NCBI GenBank assembly: GCA_907164885.2
Contig: OU015490.1
Span: 92,315,799 to 92,379,798 of the forward strand
Reading direction: 5' to 3'
DNA from: Dolomedes plantarius
Lineage: Eukaryota > Arthropoda > Arachnida > Araneae > Dolomedidae
DNA length: 64,000 nucleotides
A program made the translations under genes and the position numbers. Below the pieces are notes generated by a model. That model ran no database searches and was not told the origin of the DNA. It was given only the letters and a program-made list of their open reading frames with translations. This document shows positions 49,272-60,314 of this stretch, piece after piece (positions within the stretch are counted from its first letter, which is position 1; the number at the start of each line of letters is the position of its first letter).

Positions 49272-49345
49272 ACTAGCTGAATACCCGTGCTTCGCTACGG
49301 AGTACATTCAAATTAAATACAACGGTCAATGTATGCAATTAATGC

Positions 49346-49349
<4 letters not shown>

Positions 49350-49411
<62 letters not shown>
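49350..49411. repeat. (TA)n(TG)n microsatellite
   Basis: TA repeat changing to TG repeat inside the family 1 Helitron. Confidence 0.93.
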
Positions 49412-49868
49412 AGATGCTAGAAGCATAAACTATATTTAATTATATTAATGAGCGTTAAACGGTAATTTCCTATTAAAGTCCTAGTGTATTTTCCAATTCA
49501 GGAAGTAAATTGTTTTTCTCAGCGAAGAGTTCAGGGTCACCGAATTGCTCGCACGCGCTGGCTGATGTAATCGCCAGAATGTTCGAGAGAAGGGGCTCGA
49601 GATGATAGCCCACGCTTTTATATAACGCGTGAGAAAGTAAAAGCGCAGTTTTAGGGATATTTTTATAGATGTACGACGTGCGTCTGTCGTGAGCTGAGAG
49701 ATGATTGAAAATGGCGATTTAGCTGGGTTAATTGGGTATTCACTTAATGCTAATTAATAAAGTTGTTTAAATGTTAATTTAGCATTAGTTCTTCCACTGG
49801 CCTATTGTTTTATGACTGCAATTTAGAGTAATTAGTTTGTTAAAGGGTACGCGGCGAAGGGCCGTGAC
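49405..49868 (+). mobile_element. solo-LTR-like insertion
   Basis: Absent from other family 1 Helitrons. Starts TGTGAGATGC and ends GGGCCGTGACA (TGT...ACA), contains a TATA-box-like TTTTATATAACGCG (49616-49629) and an AATAAAG (about 49757) spaced as in an LTR. No reliable target duplication because the site is a simple repeat. Confidence 0.4.
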
Positions 49869-49874
49869 AAATAA

Positions 49875-49880
<6 letters not shown>

Positions 49881-49921
<41 letters not shown>
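49881..49921. repeat. (TA)n microsatellite
   Basis: TA repeat resuming the Helitron core after the LTR-like block. Confidence 0.9.
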
Positions 49922-49923
<2 letters not shown>

Positions 49924-50861
49924 CGTAACGGATATTTTTATAGACAAAATAATGTAGAGGAAAATATTCAAATTAAATACAACGGTCAATGTATGCAATT
50001 AATTTGTATGTTTAATATCCATAAAACATGCTAATTTTAATTAAATTCTTTAAAAACTTCCATCTTCATTAGTCTGGTGGTTAAATTTTATCTTTTACCA
50101 TATTTTAAATTTTTTTTGTCAATTTATTTCGTTGTTATGCACGTGACGCAAAATTAATTTGAAGTATCACAAAAAGAAAAGAAACCACGTGATCAGCATT
50201 TAATAAATTAAATTCTAAAAATTAATCTTTAAAAATTCACCAAAAATCAGAAAATGGAGGTAAAGATTCGAAAACGATTTAATTTTAAAGGAATTTTTAT
50301 GATCTTTCTCTTGATATAAATTTTATAACCCTCAGATTATTATTTTAAATGCAAACTTTAAAGAATGTTACAAAAACAGCTTAATTTAATTTTAAAAAAT
50401 CTAAGAAGAAATTTTCAAAAATCTCTCTTAGTGCACCTTTACACTATATGAAGAATCGCCATGCAAAATTTCAGCCCTTTGGCATTTTACACGTCCAGCG
50501 ATTTGGTCTGTGTGTTATATGTCAGTCAGTTACGGAACGGTTTTATATATATGGATTTCGTCAGTTTTGCGTATTTTTAAAAAAGTTTTAGTTTTTTAAA
50601 TTGCTTTATTTAATATTTTGGAATTTAAAATTTTGTTCCATAAGTGAGTCTTTTTATAAATACAATGAAAATTACCTACCCCCACAGTATGTCAGATGTA
50701 CATGTTTCTTGTCATTTAAATGTCTAATTTCTTTATCAAGGATTCGTAAGCGCCTACAAAACTGTCAGAGAAAATGAAATAGGATATGCATGCAAGTCCG
50801 GAAATATCCGTGAAAACTCAAAAATGACTTTCTCCTAAAATTTGCAATTTTCATAGAATAA

Positions 50862-51039
50862 GGGCCTGTTTACATAGGAGTCCGGTAGCGGAACATTAAA
50901 GTTAAGGTGACGTTGAGACGAAAATAAACCAATCATAGGCGTTAAAAATTTCGTCACTAATTGTTTGGAGGTTTGTCATTGGTTAAATACATTTCAATAC
51001 TTTAACGCTCCGCTTACGGACTCCTATGTGAACAGGCCG
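50862..51039. mobile_element. Harbinger-like MITE, 178 bp
   Basis: TIRs GGGCCTGTTTACATAGGAGT and inverse CGGCCTGTTCACATAGGAGT extend about 40 bp with mismatches (TCCGGTAGCGGAAC/TCCGTAAGCGGAGC). Flanked by TAA (50859-50861, 51040-51042), the 3-bp duplication usual for PIF/Harbinger. No coding. Confidence 0.75.
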
Positions 51040-52536
51040 TAACTGTCGTAGTAGTCCAGTCCATTTGTGCTCAAAAGGGGCCCTAGAGGGAAAATTTTGG
51101 GGTAGTTTTGATTTCTTCCATTTTATATGTTTTTTGGGATGCTGAATCCGAATCTGAGGTTTGTTAACAAAATTTCGTGACGCAACATTGAAGAAAATGC
51201 AAAAAAAGGTAAAATTTTTCACTTTTTGGCTGTTTTTTGCTTATAACTCGGAAACTATCAACTTTTCGTATGTAACCCCATTATTTAAAATGAAAGTACA
51301 TAAAATTTCCTACAAATTACACTATTTAGGTTTTTTCTCCGACGGACATTTTGGGCTCAAGCGCTATTTGAAAATTGGCGTAATTCGGCTGTCTCCGCAA
51401 AACCCACTTTTCCCACTCCAAAACTTTAATTTATTATTAAAGGCTGTCATTTAATTCCTCCTTTCAATACAATGTAGCATTTTCAAAATCCAGAGACCAC
51501 TGAACTAATGTCACTAAGTACAGGTGTTGTCGCAGATGAGAGGATCAACTGCCACTTGTCCAAGGAGATGGGCATGATAGGTATACAGCGCATTGTTGGT
51601 GGTCGATTTTCAAGTTGTAAAATTCAAACGAGGCGAAATAGTACGGCCTCTTGCGATCATGAATAGCTCTATTCAGATACAAGACAGGGATGTAGTCATC
51701 AATCCAACCACACTTTTCCAACGAATGACCATCGTGAAGCATTCATATGAAGAGCTGCGAGAATTTTTTCGTTACGAACTTAGCCCCTACCCTCTCTCTC
51801 TTTTCGATGAGCATGGGATGAGGAAAGGAACAAAATCGAGCTTGTACAGGGCTTTTACACCGACTCCAACTGAACAGGGGAACTTGAGCGATTCAAAATA
51901 TGTCATTGACGGAGGGTTTTTGTTACACCGGGTCAAATGGTACCACGGCCAAACATATGCAGAAATTTGCAGCTGTTATGTGTCATATGTCAAGTCGAAC
52001 TACAAATCAAATGCCGTTGTCATTTTTTATGGCTACCCTGACGAAGCTTGTGAAAGCACCAAGCGCATAGAACAATTGAGAAGAGCGCAAAGAAAATAAT
52101 ATGCTGCAATATCATTTACAGAATCGATGTTGCCCACTGTCTCGCAGGAGAGTTTCCTTGCAAACTCCAAAAACAAGAGCCGGTTGATATCTATGCTAAT
52201 GGAAAAATTTGATAATGCAAAAATTTATTCACAGCAAGCTGTGGAGGACACTGATATCCTAATTATCACAACAGCTCTTATGTTAGCCCCTTCAAATGAA
52301 TATGTGACAGTGGTGGGGGAAGATATCGACCTTTTGGTGATTTTGATTGGCCTGTGTGGCCCTGATATAAAGAACGTCTTTTTGAAACCAGGAAAAGGGA
52401 AGATGTCTCAAACCCTCTACAATCCCCATCTTGCCGCTGACAAAATCCTATCAGACCATATATTGTTCCTGCACGCGATGAGTGGTTGTGACACCACTTC
52501 TGCTTTGTTTAATCAGGGGAAACTGAAATTTCTTAA

Positions 52537-53909
52537 CCCGTCGTTGGTCGCACCAATTTGAGTAACGCCAGTGGTCGCGCGTAAGGGCTTTTCTCACACT
52601 ACCCATTTCCGTTGTTTTAAGTTGTCTGCTCAACAATAACACTTCAAAATTGTTTCTTTTCTAGGAATTGCATTAATATTAAGCAATCACGAGCAAGGAA
52701 ATTACAATTAAAATAATTATTTTAAAGCTATTATTCAGGAAAATTAATAGCGAAAGTGAAATTAAAAAATCATACCTACTTTATGAATCAAATTAAAAAA
52801 AACATATTAACTGTACTTTATTAGAACGTCAACTGAAAGTCTTATAAATGAGACGAAATGGACCTGGTAAATAAAATATTATACTATAAGTATTTATTAA
52901 CACAGCATTTGGGGCATACGTAAGTTGAATGTTCGGTACAAATAGGTCGCGCACAGGTAACACAACCCTTTTTTGGCTTCCTATTTTTTCTTCGAGGACA
53001 GAATGCACAAAATCCGGTGGTTTCAACATTTCGTTTGATTCTTGAGGAGCCATCAACTCCTGTTATTTGGCTAATTGCACTTCGCAATGCTGGTGACAAG
53101 TTTGGAACTGAATAACGGTCACCAGGTGAGGTTTCATGAGTTCCAATGCTAATTCCTTCAAGAAGGCTCGTCTAGCCATCGTATTGTTTGTATTTGCAGT
53201 ATATATAATTTGGCTGTTGATACCACCAATGTTCATGATCGAAAAAAATAATGTCAATGGCCATCTGCGACTTATTCTCGAAACAGAGTACTCATCTTTG
53301 AGTTCGTCGACTACGTCGACACCACCCTTAGTGAGATTATAAAAAGTAATAATCTCTGGTTTAGAGAGGACGCCAGAATCTTTATCTATTTTTTTACCAT
53401 TGTGCAAAGAGGAATAAAGAAGAACATTCTTCCCTTTCTTTGGAATATAAGACACTAAAGTGTAGTTGACGAAAACGCAAACACACTTCTTCTCAAAAGT
53501 AAAGTTCCCAAAAGTAATATTTTCTCAAAAGTAAAGAATAACACTGATCAAAATGCGCTTCTAACAAACAAAATTTGCAAATAAAATTAGGAGATAAATG
53601 TACTCACATCATCGCGTTATTAAATAACACAAATGCTGGTGGTCTCTTGATGAGAAACGCTCTCACGTGATGCAAACGCCAGTGGTCGCGCGATGAGAGA
53701 AATGCTCACACAAAAAGACACCTAAGCAAATAGCAGGCTGTTTGAAGGTCAAACACGCCCTAATTTTTATCTTAACTGATAACAGATTGTTGAGGAGATT
53801 CTAAAAGTCAGCTAGACAGGGGGTGGTGTCCCCAGGGTCATTTTCAAATAAGGGGTGCAATTTATATGACAAGTGTGAGAGAAATGCTCATAGCGCGACC
53901 AATGACGGG
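52537..53909 (-). mobile_element. piggyBac-type element, internally deleted
   Basis: TTAA at 52533-52536 and 53910-53913; TIRs CCCGTCGTTGGTCGC and inverse CCCGTCATTGGTCGC. A second shared word AACGCCAGTGGTCGCGCG lies 27 bp inside the left end and again at 53675 in direct orientation. 1373 bp, retaining only the end of the transposase gene. Confidence 0.93.
52884..53455 (-). pseudogene. piggyBac transposase C-terminal part
   Basis: Frame 1 (53455 down to about 53100) reads VLLYSSLHNGKKI, KPEIITFYNLTKGGVDVVDE and SRRWPLTLFFSIMNIGGINS, the final part of the DDD-type catalytic core and the insertion that follows it. After a frameshift near 53090 the second frame gives the C-terminal cysteine-rich finger CAFCPRR...CVTCARPICTEH...YVCPKCC, which binds DNA ends in piggyBac enzymes. 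The N-terminal half, including the first catalytic Asp residues, is deleted. Non-functional. Confidence 0.88.
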
Positions 53910-55407
53910 TTAAAGTCCTGCAGAGGAACAATGACTTGTAACCAGTCATTGATCCTTTCAAAGACCCTCAGGCATACCAGGACGAGATTGCCGAAGCAGG
54001 AAACGTGTTTCTCATGGCTCTGTATGAGAAAGGACATGAGATTAGCCTGAACGATTTGAGATACAGGCAATACGTATCTTCATCATACAAAAGTGAAACT
54101 AACATTGCCTCACTACCCCCCACCGAAGCTGCTGCACGACAACATTCACTGAAAGTTTACTTTCAGATGCAGCAGTGGTTATCCGGTCAAACCACACTCG
54201 ACGAGCAACAAAGAGACCCGAACGAGTGGGGTTGGAAAAAAACAAGGAATGGTCTCGTGCCAGTGCCAACCACTTTGAACCCTGCACCGGACTCGATACT
54301 TCGGCACATTTCTTGTAAATGTAAAAAAGGCTGCCAACGCAATTGTTGATGCAGTAAAGCTGGCCTCCATTACTCCCCGATCTGCACATCGTGCGAAGAG
54401 CTGTGTGAGAACGTCGAGCTCCCGGAAGACAGCATTGACTTTGACGAAGAAGAGACCGTAGAACAGACTGAAGAAATACGCTTGCATGATGCGGAAGGTA
54501 TGTCTAATCTCACAATCTATTTCGTAATCAGTCATCTCTCCTTCAGATATGATCACAAGTCGTCGTTTTCTCACCACCTCTTTCATTTTCCAGATGAACA
54601 AGCCCCGACGCTGACGACAGAACAACCCGAACCTGTACCAGGACTCGCCGCCTTCGAAGAACCTCAGCCAGGACCCTCTAAACGACAACGGCTCATATAA
54701 TAATGTAATATATGATCATATGTATACAATATAATAAAATGTAATAATTTTTCAAGATTTTTCGTTGGAATTTCATTTTTTTTGTAACTGAATTTGTACA
54801 ATTTCGGACTTCATTAAATAACTTGAACATTATTTTATTTTTGAAAAAATTACCTGTACCTCTACATATACGATCTAAATAAGGTATGTGCAGAGAAATG
54901 GGAGGAATTCACTAATTGACAGCCATTAATAATAAATTAGAATTTTGGAGTGGAAAAAGTGGGTTTTTGCGGAGACAGCCGAAATACGCCAATTTTCAAA
55001 TAGCGCTTGAGCCCAAACGGTCCGTCGGAGAAAATAACCTAACTAGTTAAATTTGTAGGAAATTTTATGTACTTTCATTTCGACTATGGGGGGGGGCGGG
55101 GGTTACATACGAAAAGTTGATAGTTTCCGAGTTATAAGCAAAAAACCGCTAAAAAATGAAAAATTTTACCTTTTTTTGCACTTTCTTCAATGTTGCGTCA
55201 CGAAATTTGTTAACAAACTTCAGATTCGGATTCAGCACCCCAAAAAACATATAAAATGGAAAAAATCAAAACTACCCCAAAATTTTCCTCCTAAAAACAC
55301 TATTTGACTGGACTATAGCTACACGGCGAAGTTTGGAGTGATTTTTTTATTCCTCAGCGATCTTATTCGTAAATCGATCGCTAGTTATTACGGAAAATAA
55401 GTAAATA

Positions 55408-56816
55408 CACTCATGGACAAAAAAATTAGCGCACCAAGAAGGAGTCGTCAAAATGAAACGAAATTTTACATACGTAATGACTACTTTGATATAAGTAAAT
55501 GATAAGAAAATCAAAGAAAAGGGATAATTTATTTCAGAGAAAAAGGCAAAAGAACGGAGGAGTTAATACTCCGTTGGACCCCCTCTAGCGCGAATGCACG
55601 ATGCGATACGATCGGGCATTGAGTCATACAAGTTCTGTATGATGTCTTGAGACATTTCGTTCCATATTTGCTGTAACCTTGCCTCTAGTTCGTTCAACCT
55701 CGTGGGATGCCCAACTCGTCGTCCCAAATAATCCCAGATATGCTCGATTGGAGACAAATCTGGGGATCGGGCAGGCCAAGGAAGGGTAGTAACAGTGCGG
55801 AGACAGTCTTGTGACATCCGTATGAGGCTGAGCATTGTCTTGTTGAAAAATGGCTTCTGGGAGCCGTTGCATGAGTGGCAAAACATGTGGTTGCAGGATT
55901 TCATGAACATACCGCTGGGCTGTCATGGTGCCACGGAACAATACTAGGGGTGACCGTGTATTGTAGGCAATGGCACCCCATACCATCACACCAGCTGTGG
56001 GAGCGATGTGTCGCTGTACAGCAAAGGCAGGATTGAAGCGTTCAGCACGAGCTCTCCACACACGAACACGATTGTCATCACTGCCGAGATTGAATCTGGA
56101 TTCGTCGCTAAAGACGACCCGGTTCCATTCCGCTGCAGTCCAGTTTCCTCGTGCGCGGCAAAACTCCAAACGGAGGCGTCGATGGGTGGGCGTCAAGGGC
56201 AGCACACGTAATGGGCGCCGCGATACCAACTGTCCTTCAGCCAGGCGCCTTCGTATGGTTCGAGAAGACACAGAGGCCCCTAGTGAAGGTGCTACCTGTG
56301 CCTGGATGGCGGCCGATGAAGCAGTTGGCTGTACGCGTGCATTTCTTACGATGTGGTGGTCTTCTCGACGACTGGTCTGTCGAGGGCGTCCTGAGCCTGG
56401 TCTTCGTGTACATGACATCTCTCGGGTCCACTGGTCCCAACACCTCCTCACAACACAATCAGAGCGGCCTAATTGACGAGCTACTCGCCTAGCTGACCAC
56501 CCAGCTTCCATCATCCCGACGATTCTCCCCCCTCTCAAACTGCGACAACTGCTTATATTGTCTTCGAACACGGCGTAATGGCATGTCTATCTCAGCTCTT
56601 CCTTTGTAAATGATTCAGCACACTCAAAGAAGCTTTGGTTACCTGTTTTATACTCCACAGAGTACGATGTTCAACGCCCTCTACCGGCTATACGTAATGC
56701 GCAATCACGCTGCATTTCTAATCATTTGCATATCTCCCCGACATGTACCTTCATTGCAAGTTTCGTTACGATCCCGCAATTATTTCTTGGTGCGCTAATT
56801 TTTTTGTCCATGAGTG
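55408..56816 (-). mobile_element. Tc1-type transposon, near full length
   Basis: 33-bp perfect TIRs (CACTCATGGACAAAAAAATT, then AGCGCACCAAGAA) flanked by TA (55406-55407, 56817-56818). 1409 bp, almost filled by one transposase gene. It is markedly GC-richer than the surroundings, which suggests a recent arrival. Confidence 0.96.
55563..56584 (-). pseudogene. Tc1-family DD34E-type transposase, two frameshifts
   Basis: The natural start is ATG at 56584 (MPLRRVRRQYKQLSQFERG). A six-G run at 56526-56531 carries an extra base and shifts the frame into GRIVGMMEAGWSARRVARQL (first helix-turn-helix) and GSGRPRQTSRRED (GRPR hook). First catalytic Asp in VFSDESRFNL, second in IFQQDNAQPHT; a second frameshift lies near 55805-55830, and the third residue, Glu, is in ARSPDLSPIEHIWDYLGRRV in the next frame. 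Ends ASCIRARGGPTEY, stop at 55563. About 340 residues in total, normal for Tc1. All catalytic residues remain; only two small indels disable it. Confidence 0.92.
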
Positions 56817-57716
56817 TATATCACATAATAAAAATTAAAAAAAAATTATTAACCAAAATTTTTCGTTAGCATTTTCACAAATTTCAATCTTATCCAGTGC
56901 ATCAGAACAAAAAAAAATCAAACGATTTTTTCTTTCTCTAAGAATGTATCATTTGAATTTTAAATTTATTATTTTTGAAAAAGCACTTGCGCGTGTGTCA
57001 TCGTCCATGTATAATACGATTTATAATAAGCAGTAGAAGAATCTAAGTTTATTTAGATAAACTGTCGTAGAGCATTTTCAACCAATTTAACCAAAACAGA
57101 TAAATTTTTTTCTTCCTGTATTGGAAGAAAATTTTATATGAATATTTCAAAGTCCATTGACTTGAACAAAGTTAACTTATACCTGAAATAAAGAACAGAT
57201 TCCCAGAGTAAATAATACTTGATAGATAGATTTCATCTATATATATAAAACAGTTCCGTAACTGACTCACTGACATACAACGCACAGACCAAACCGCTGG
57301 ACCTAAAGGGCTGAAATTTTGCATGGCGATTCTTCTTATGGTGTAGGGGTGTACTAAGAAAGATTTTTGAAAAATTCTTCTTAGATTTTTTAAAATTAAA
57401 TTTTTAAGCTGTTTTTGTAACTTTTTTTAAGTTTGTATTTAAAATAATAATTTGAGGGTTATAAAATTTATATCACGAGAAAGATCATAATTCCTTTAAA
57501 ATGAAATCTTTTTCAAATTTTTACCTCAATTTTCTGATTTTTGATGAATTTTTAAAGATTAATTTTTAGAATCTATGCTGATCACGTGATTTCTTTTTCT
57601 GGTACTTTAATTAAATATATCGTTACGTGCATAGCAACTATCTAGACAAAAAATTTTTTTTCTTTCTAATGCAGGAGACGATTGGATATTATCCAAAAAA
57701 ATTAATATCCCTTACG

Positions 57717-57722
<6 letters not shown>

Positions 57723-57806
<84 letters not shown>
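57723..57806. repeat. (TA)n microsatellite
   Basis: About 84 bp of TA inside the outer Helitron; the inner Helitron inserted at its right edge. Confidence 0.95.
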
Positions 57807-57808
<2 letters not shown>

Positions 57809-57940
57809 TAGCTGAAAACCCGCACTTCGCTACGGAGTACATTCAAATTAAATACAACGGTCAATGTATGCAAGTAATGCCAAAAAAATAAATATATATA
57901 TTTATAATAAATGCGACGATCAATGTATACAATTGATGTA

Positions 57941-57942
<2 letters not shown>

Positions 57943-58016
<74 letters not shown>

Positions 58017-58018
58017 CA

Positions 58019-58047
<29 letters not shown>
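57943..58047. repeat. (TA)n(TACA)n microsatellite
   Basis: TA repeat followed by about nine TACA units. Confidence 0.93.
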
Positions 58048-58054
<7 letters not shown>

Positions 58055-58565
58055 TATACATTTATAAAAGAATCGTAAGGGATATTTATTTTTTTTGGAT
58101 AATATCCAATCGTCTGCTGCATTAGAAAGAAAAAAATATTTTTTTTTGTCTATTTAGTTGTTATTCACGTGACGATAAATTTATTAAAAGTACCAGATAA
58201 AGAAATCACGTGATCAGCATTTAATAAATTAAATTCTAAAAATTAATCTTTAAAAATTCACCAAAAATCAGAAAATCGAGGTAAAGTTTCGAAAAAGATA
58301 TCATTTTAAAGGAATTTTTATGATCTTTCTCGTGATAAAAATTTTATAACCCTCAAATTATTATTTTAAATACAAACTTAAAAAAAGTTACAAAAACAGC
58401 TTAAAAATTTAATTTAAAAAATCTAAGAAGAATTTTTCAAAAATCTTTCTTAGTGCACCCCTACACCATAAGAAAAATCGCCATGCAAAATTTCAGCCCT
58501 TTAGGTCCAGCGGTTTGGTCTGTGCGTTGTATGTCAGTGAGTCAGTTCCGGAACTGTTTTATATA

Positions 58566-60165
58566 CAGCGGCTCCCAAAAGTGGTCGTACACTTACGATT
58601 TTCAATGAAATAGGGGTCTATCCATTGATTAAAATGAATATTTCAGAATGGGTAATTAATAATAAGATCTATAATCTATTTTTAACAAAACTACATGAAA
58701 TATTTTGAAACATAGTAAAACTTTATCTCACAAAAGTAATCGTACACTTGTAAAAAATCTCTACATATTAATAAATATTCTAATTTTCCGTTAAATTAAT
58801 ATTTAGTAGGATATCCTTTAGCATCCACAACAGCTTTTTAAACGTCTGGGAATAGATTGCACTAGTTCTTTTGTAATTTCTGCATCAATGTTCATCTATT
58901 CTTCCATCATAATTGTTTTTAGTTCGCTTTTCGTGTGAATGCCGTGTTTTCGTACTTGAACCTCCAGCTCTCTCAAAATATGGTTTAAAACTGGCGATTG
59001 AGGTGGTGTTTTCAAAACTTGTGGACAATTATAGAGACACCAGATGCGAACGTTGAGAGCCGTGTGCTTAGGATCGTTATCTTGATAAAAAACAAAGTTG
59101 TTTCCAATACCCAATTTTGAGCTGATAATTTTAAATTGTCTCTTAAAATATTTATAAAAACAGCATGATTCATTATGCCATCAATAAATACCAAATTTCC
59201 TAGTCCTGATGCTGACATGCACCCCCACACAAGGATACCTCCACCGGCATGCTAAACTGTTCCTACTAAGTTCTTGGGATTAAATTCCTCATTTTTTTCT
59301 TCTCCATACAATTATACGCCCATCAGCACCAAAAATGTTCATCGGCAAATAAGTCATTATTCTAATAGGTTTGGGGCTTATTTATCATTGATAGTGCCAA
59401 GGGAAGCCTAAACTTTCTGTTTTTCTCACTCACAAAAATTTTCTATGGGCAGAACGCCCATGTAATCCAGCTGTTCTGAGAACTCGTCAAAAAATTTCAG
59501 GTGAAATTGAAGTAGAAAATGTTTCATTGAATTCTGCAGAAACTTTTACAGCACTCAAACGTAAATTTTTCACAAATTTTCTAATTATAAATCTCTGATC
59601 AAGTTTTGTTAACTTTGCCGGACGGCCTTTTCTTACCTTGTTTTCGATCCAATTTTCTTCTTTAAAGCGTTTTTTTCACATACTGCACAGTAGAATGGGA
59701 TAAATTAAGTAATTTAGCAATATTCCGAACTGATTTACCACTACTATGATGAAAAATAATCAATTTTCGAATGCTGTTTGTTGTTTCTTTACGACTACGA
59801 GCCATTTTTAAATAATAAATAGAATATTAGTGAGTAGGCAAGCAAAAATTAAAGCCAAACGATATTTTAAATGCCACCACAATTCAAAAATAAAATAAAG
59901 CGCCAGACGATAATTTTAATATGAATTTATCCGAAAATATTTCAGTGTACGATGACTTTTGTGAGATAAAGTTTTAGTACTTTTTGATTACTGGTTTCTT
60001 AAAAATAAAGTTTTACTATGTTTTCAAAATATTTCATGTAGTTTTGTTAAGAATAGATTATAGATCTTATTATTAAATACCCATTCTGAAATACTCATTT
60101 AATTAATGGATACACCCTTATTTCATAGAAATTCGTAAGTGTACGAACACTTTTGGGAGCCACTG
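58566..60165 (-). mobile_element. Tc1/mariner-type transposon with ~190-bp TIRs
   Basis: Ends CAGCGGCTCCCAAAAGTGGT and inverse CAGTGGCTCCCAAAAGTGTT, TA at 58564-58565 and 60166-60167. TIR similarity runs to about 58758 and back to about 59940. Inserted in the TATATA end of the Helitron. Confidence 0.92.
58896..59805 (-). pseudogene. Tc1/mariner-type transposase, broken
   Basis: The start MARSRKETTNSIRKLIIFHH at 59805 leads into a helix-turn-helix (SGKSVRNIAKLLNLSHSTVQ), then a frameshift and KGRPAKLTKLDQR (GRPxK hook). A later frame has MWGCMSASGLGNLVFIDG and another frame YQDNDPKHTA (second catalytic Asp) and LKTPPQSPVLNHILRELE, where the usual LNPIE is changed so the catalytic Glu is lost. 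Several stops and frameshifts; dead. Confidence 0.85.
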
Positions 60166-60314
60166 TATATAGATTTTTACATCAATTGTATACATTGATC
60201 ATCGCATTTATTACATTAACCGTTGTATTTAATTTGAATGTACTCCATAGCGAAGCGCGGGTTTTCAGCTAGTCAATTATAAAAGCATGTAGTAACTGTT
60301 GAATCTATATAGAA

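Larger units (their letters stand above)
49273..50555 (-). mobile_element. family 1 Helitron with an insertion
   Basis: Left end CTAGCTGAATACCCGTGCTT after A49272; right end TATATATATGGA before T50556. Body as in the 10151 and 13791 copies, but with an extra block of about 460 bp at 49405-49868 set in its TA/TG microsatellite. The cleanest terminal hairpin of the family: on the - strand CCGTAGCGAAGCACGG, then GTATTCAG and CTAG. Confidence 0.87.
51593..54700 (+). pseudogene. broken gene of the Academ-like element (XPG-nuclease-like and Cys-rich domains)
   Basis: One + strand frame runs 51593-52534, is split by piggyBac, and resumes at 53912. Landmarks: KWYHGQTYAEICSCYV (about 51937-51985), YGYPDEACESTKRIEQL, VVGEDIDLLVILIGLCG (about 52310-52360, acidic strand like XPG/FEN nuclease cores), FLHAMSGCDTTSALF (about 52465-52510), GHEISLNDLRYRQY, NEWGWKKTRNGLVPVP, and a Cys-rich tail CKCKKGCQRNC (54319-54351) continuing to about 54410 that resembles CXC-type zinc clusters. 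A GTATGT...TTCCAG intron (54498-54593) keeps phase into an acidic/Pro-rich end PGPSKRQRLI and TAA at 54698. In-frame stops at 52097, 53939 and 54349 (all approximate single-base changes) make it dead. The N-terminus is not resolved. Confidence 0.7.
51052..55315 (+). mobile_element. Academ-like DNA transposon with ~420-bp TIRs
   Basis: About 51052-51475 and 54893-55315 are inverted copies (TAGTCCAGTC at the tip, then CAAAATTTCGTGACGCAACA, AACTATCAACTTTTCGTATG, GCGGAGACAGCC). Flanked by TAG on both sides (51049-51051, 55316-55318), a possible 3-bp duplication. Without the piggyBac copy it would be about 2.9 kb. The Academ assignment rests on the gene and the 3-bp duplication and is tentative; the transposon nature is firm from the TIRs. 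Confidence 0.75.
57808..60173 (-). mobile_element. family 1 Helitron (middle), split by a Tc1-type element
   Basis: Left end CTAGCTGAAAACCCGCACTT after A57807; body to 58565; right end TATATAGA at 60166-60173 before T60174 once the Tc1-type insert is removed. Contains a TA tract (57943-58012) followed by TACA repeats (to about 58047). Confidence 0.87.
57236..60272 (+). mobile_element. family 1 Helitron (outer of three nested elements)
   Basis: 5' part 57236-57807: TCTATATATATAAAACAG after A57235, GACCAAACCGCTGGACCTAA, and a TA microsatellite. 3' part 60174-60272: AATTTGAATGTACTCCATAG, hairpin CGAAGCGCGGG, ending TTTTCAGCTAG before T60273. Its own length is about 671 bp; the middle is the inserted - strand Helitron at 57808-60173. 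Confidence 0.83.

Noticed and set aside
54179..54688. 169-codon - strand frame
   Set aside because: Antisense of the GWKKTRNG...Cys-rich region of the long-TIR element's gene; no family resemblance.
55970..56476. 168-codon + strand frame in the Tc1-type element
   Set aside because: Antisense shadow of the transposase, whose motifs are clear on the - strand. The 56008, 56151 and 56237 frames are also shadows.
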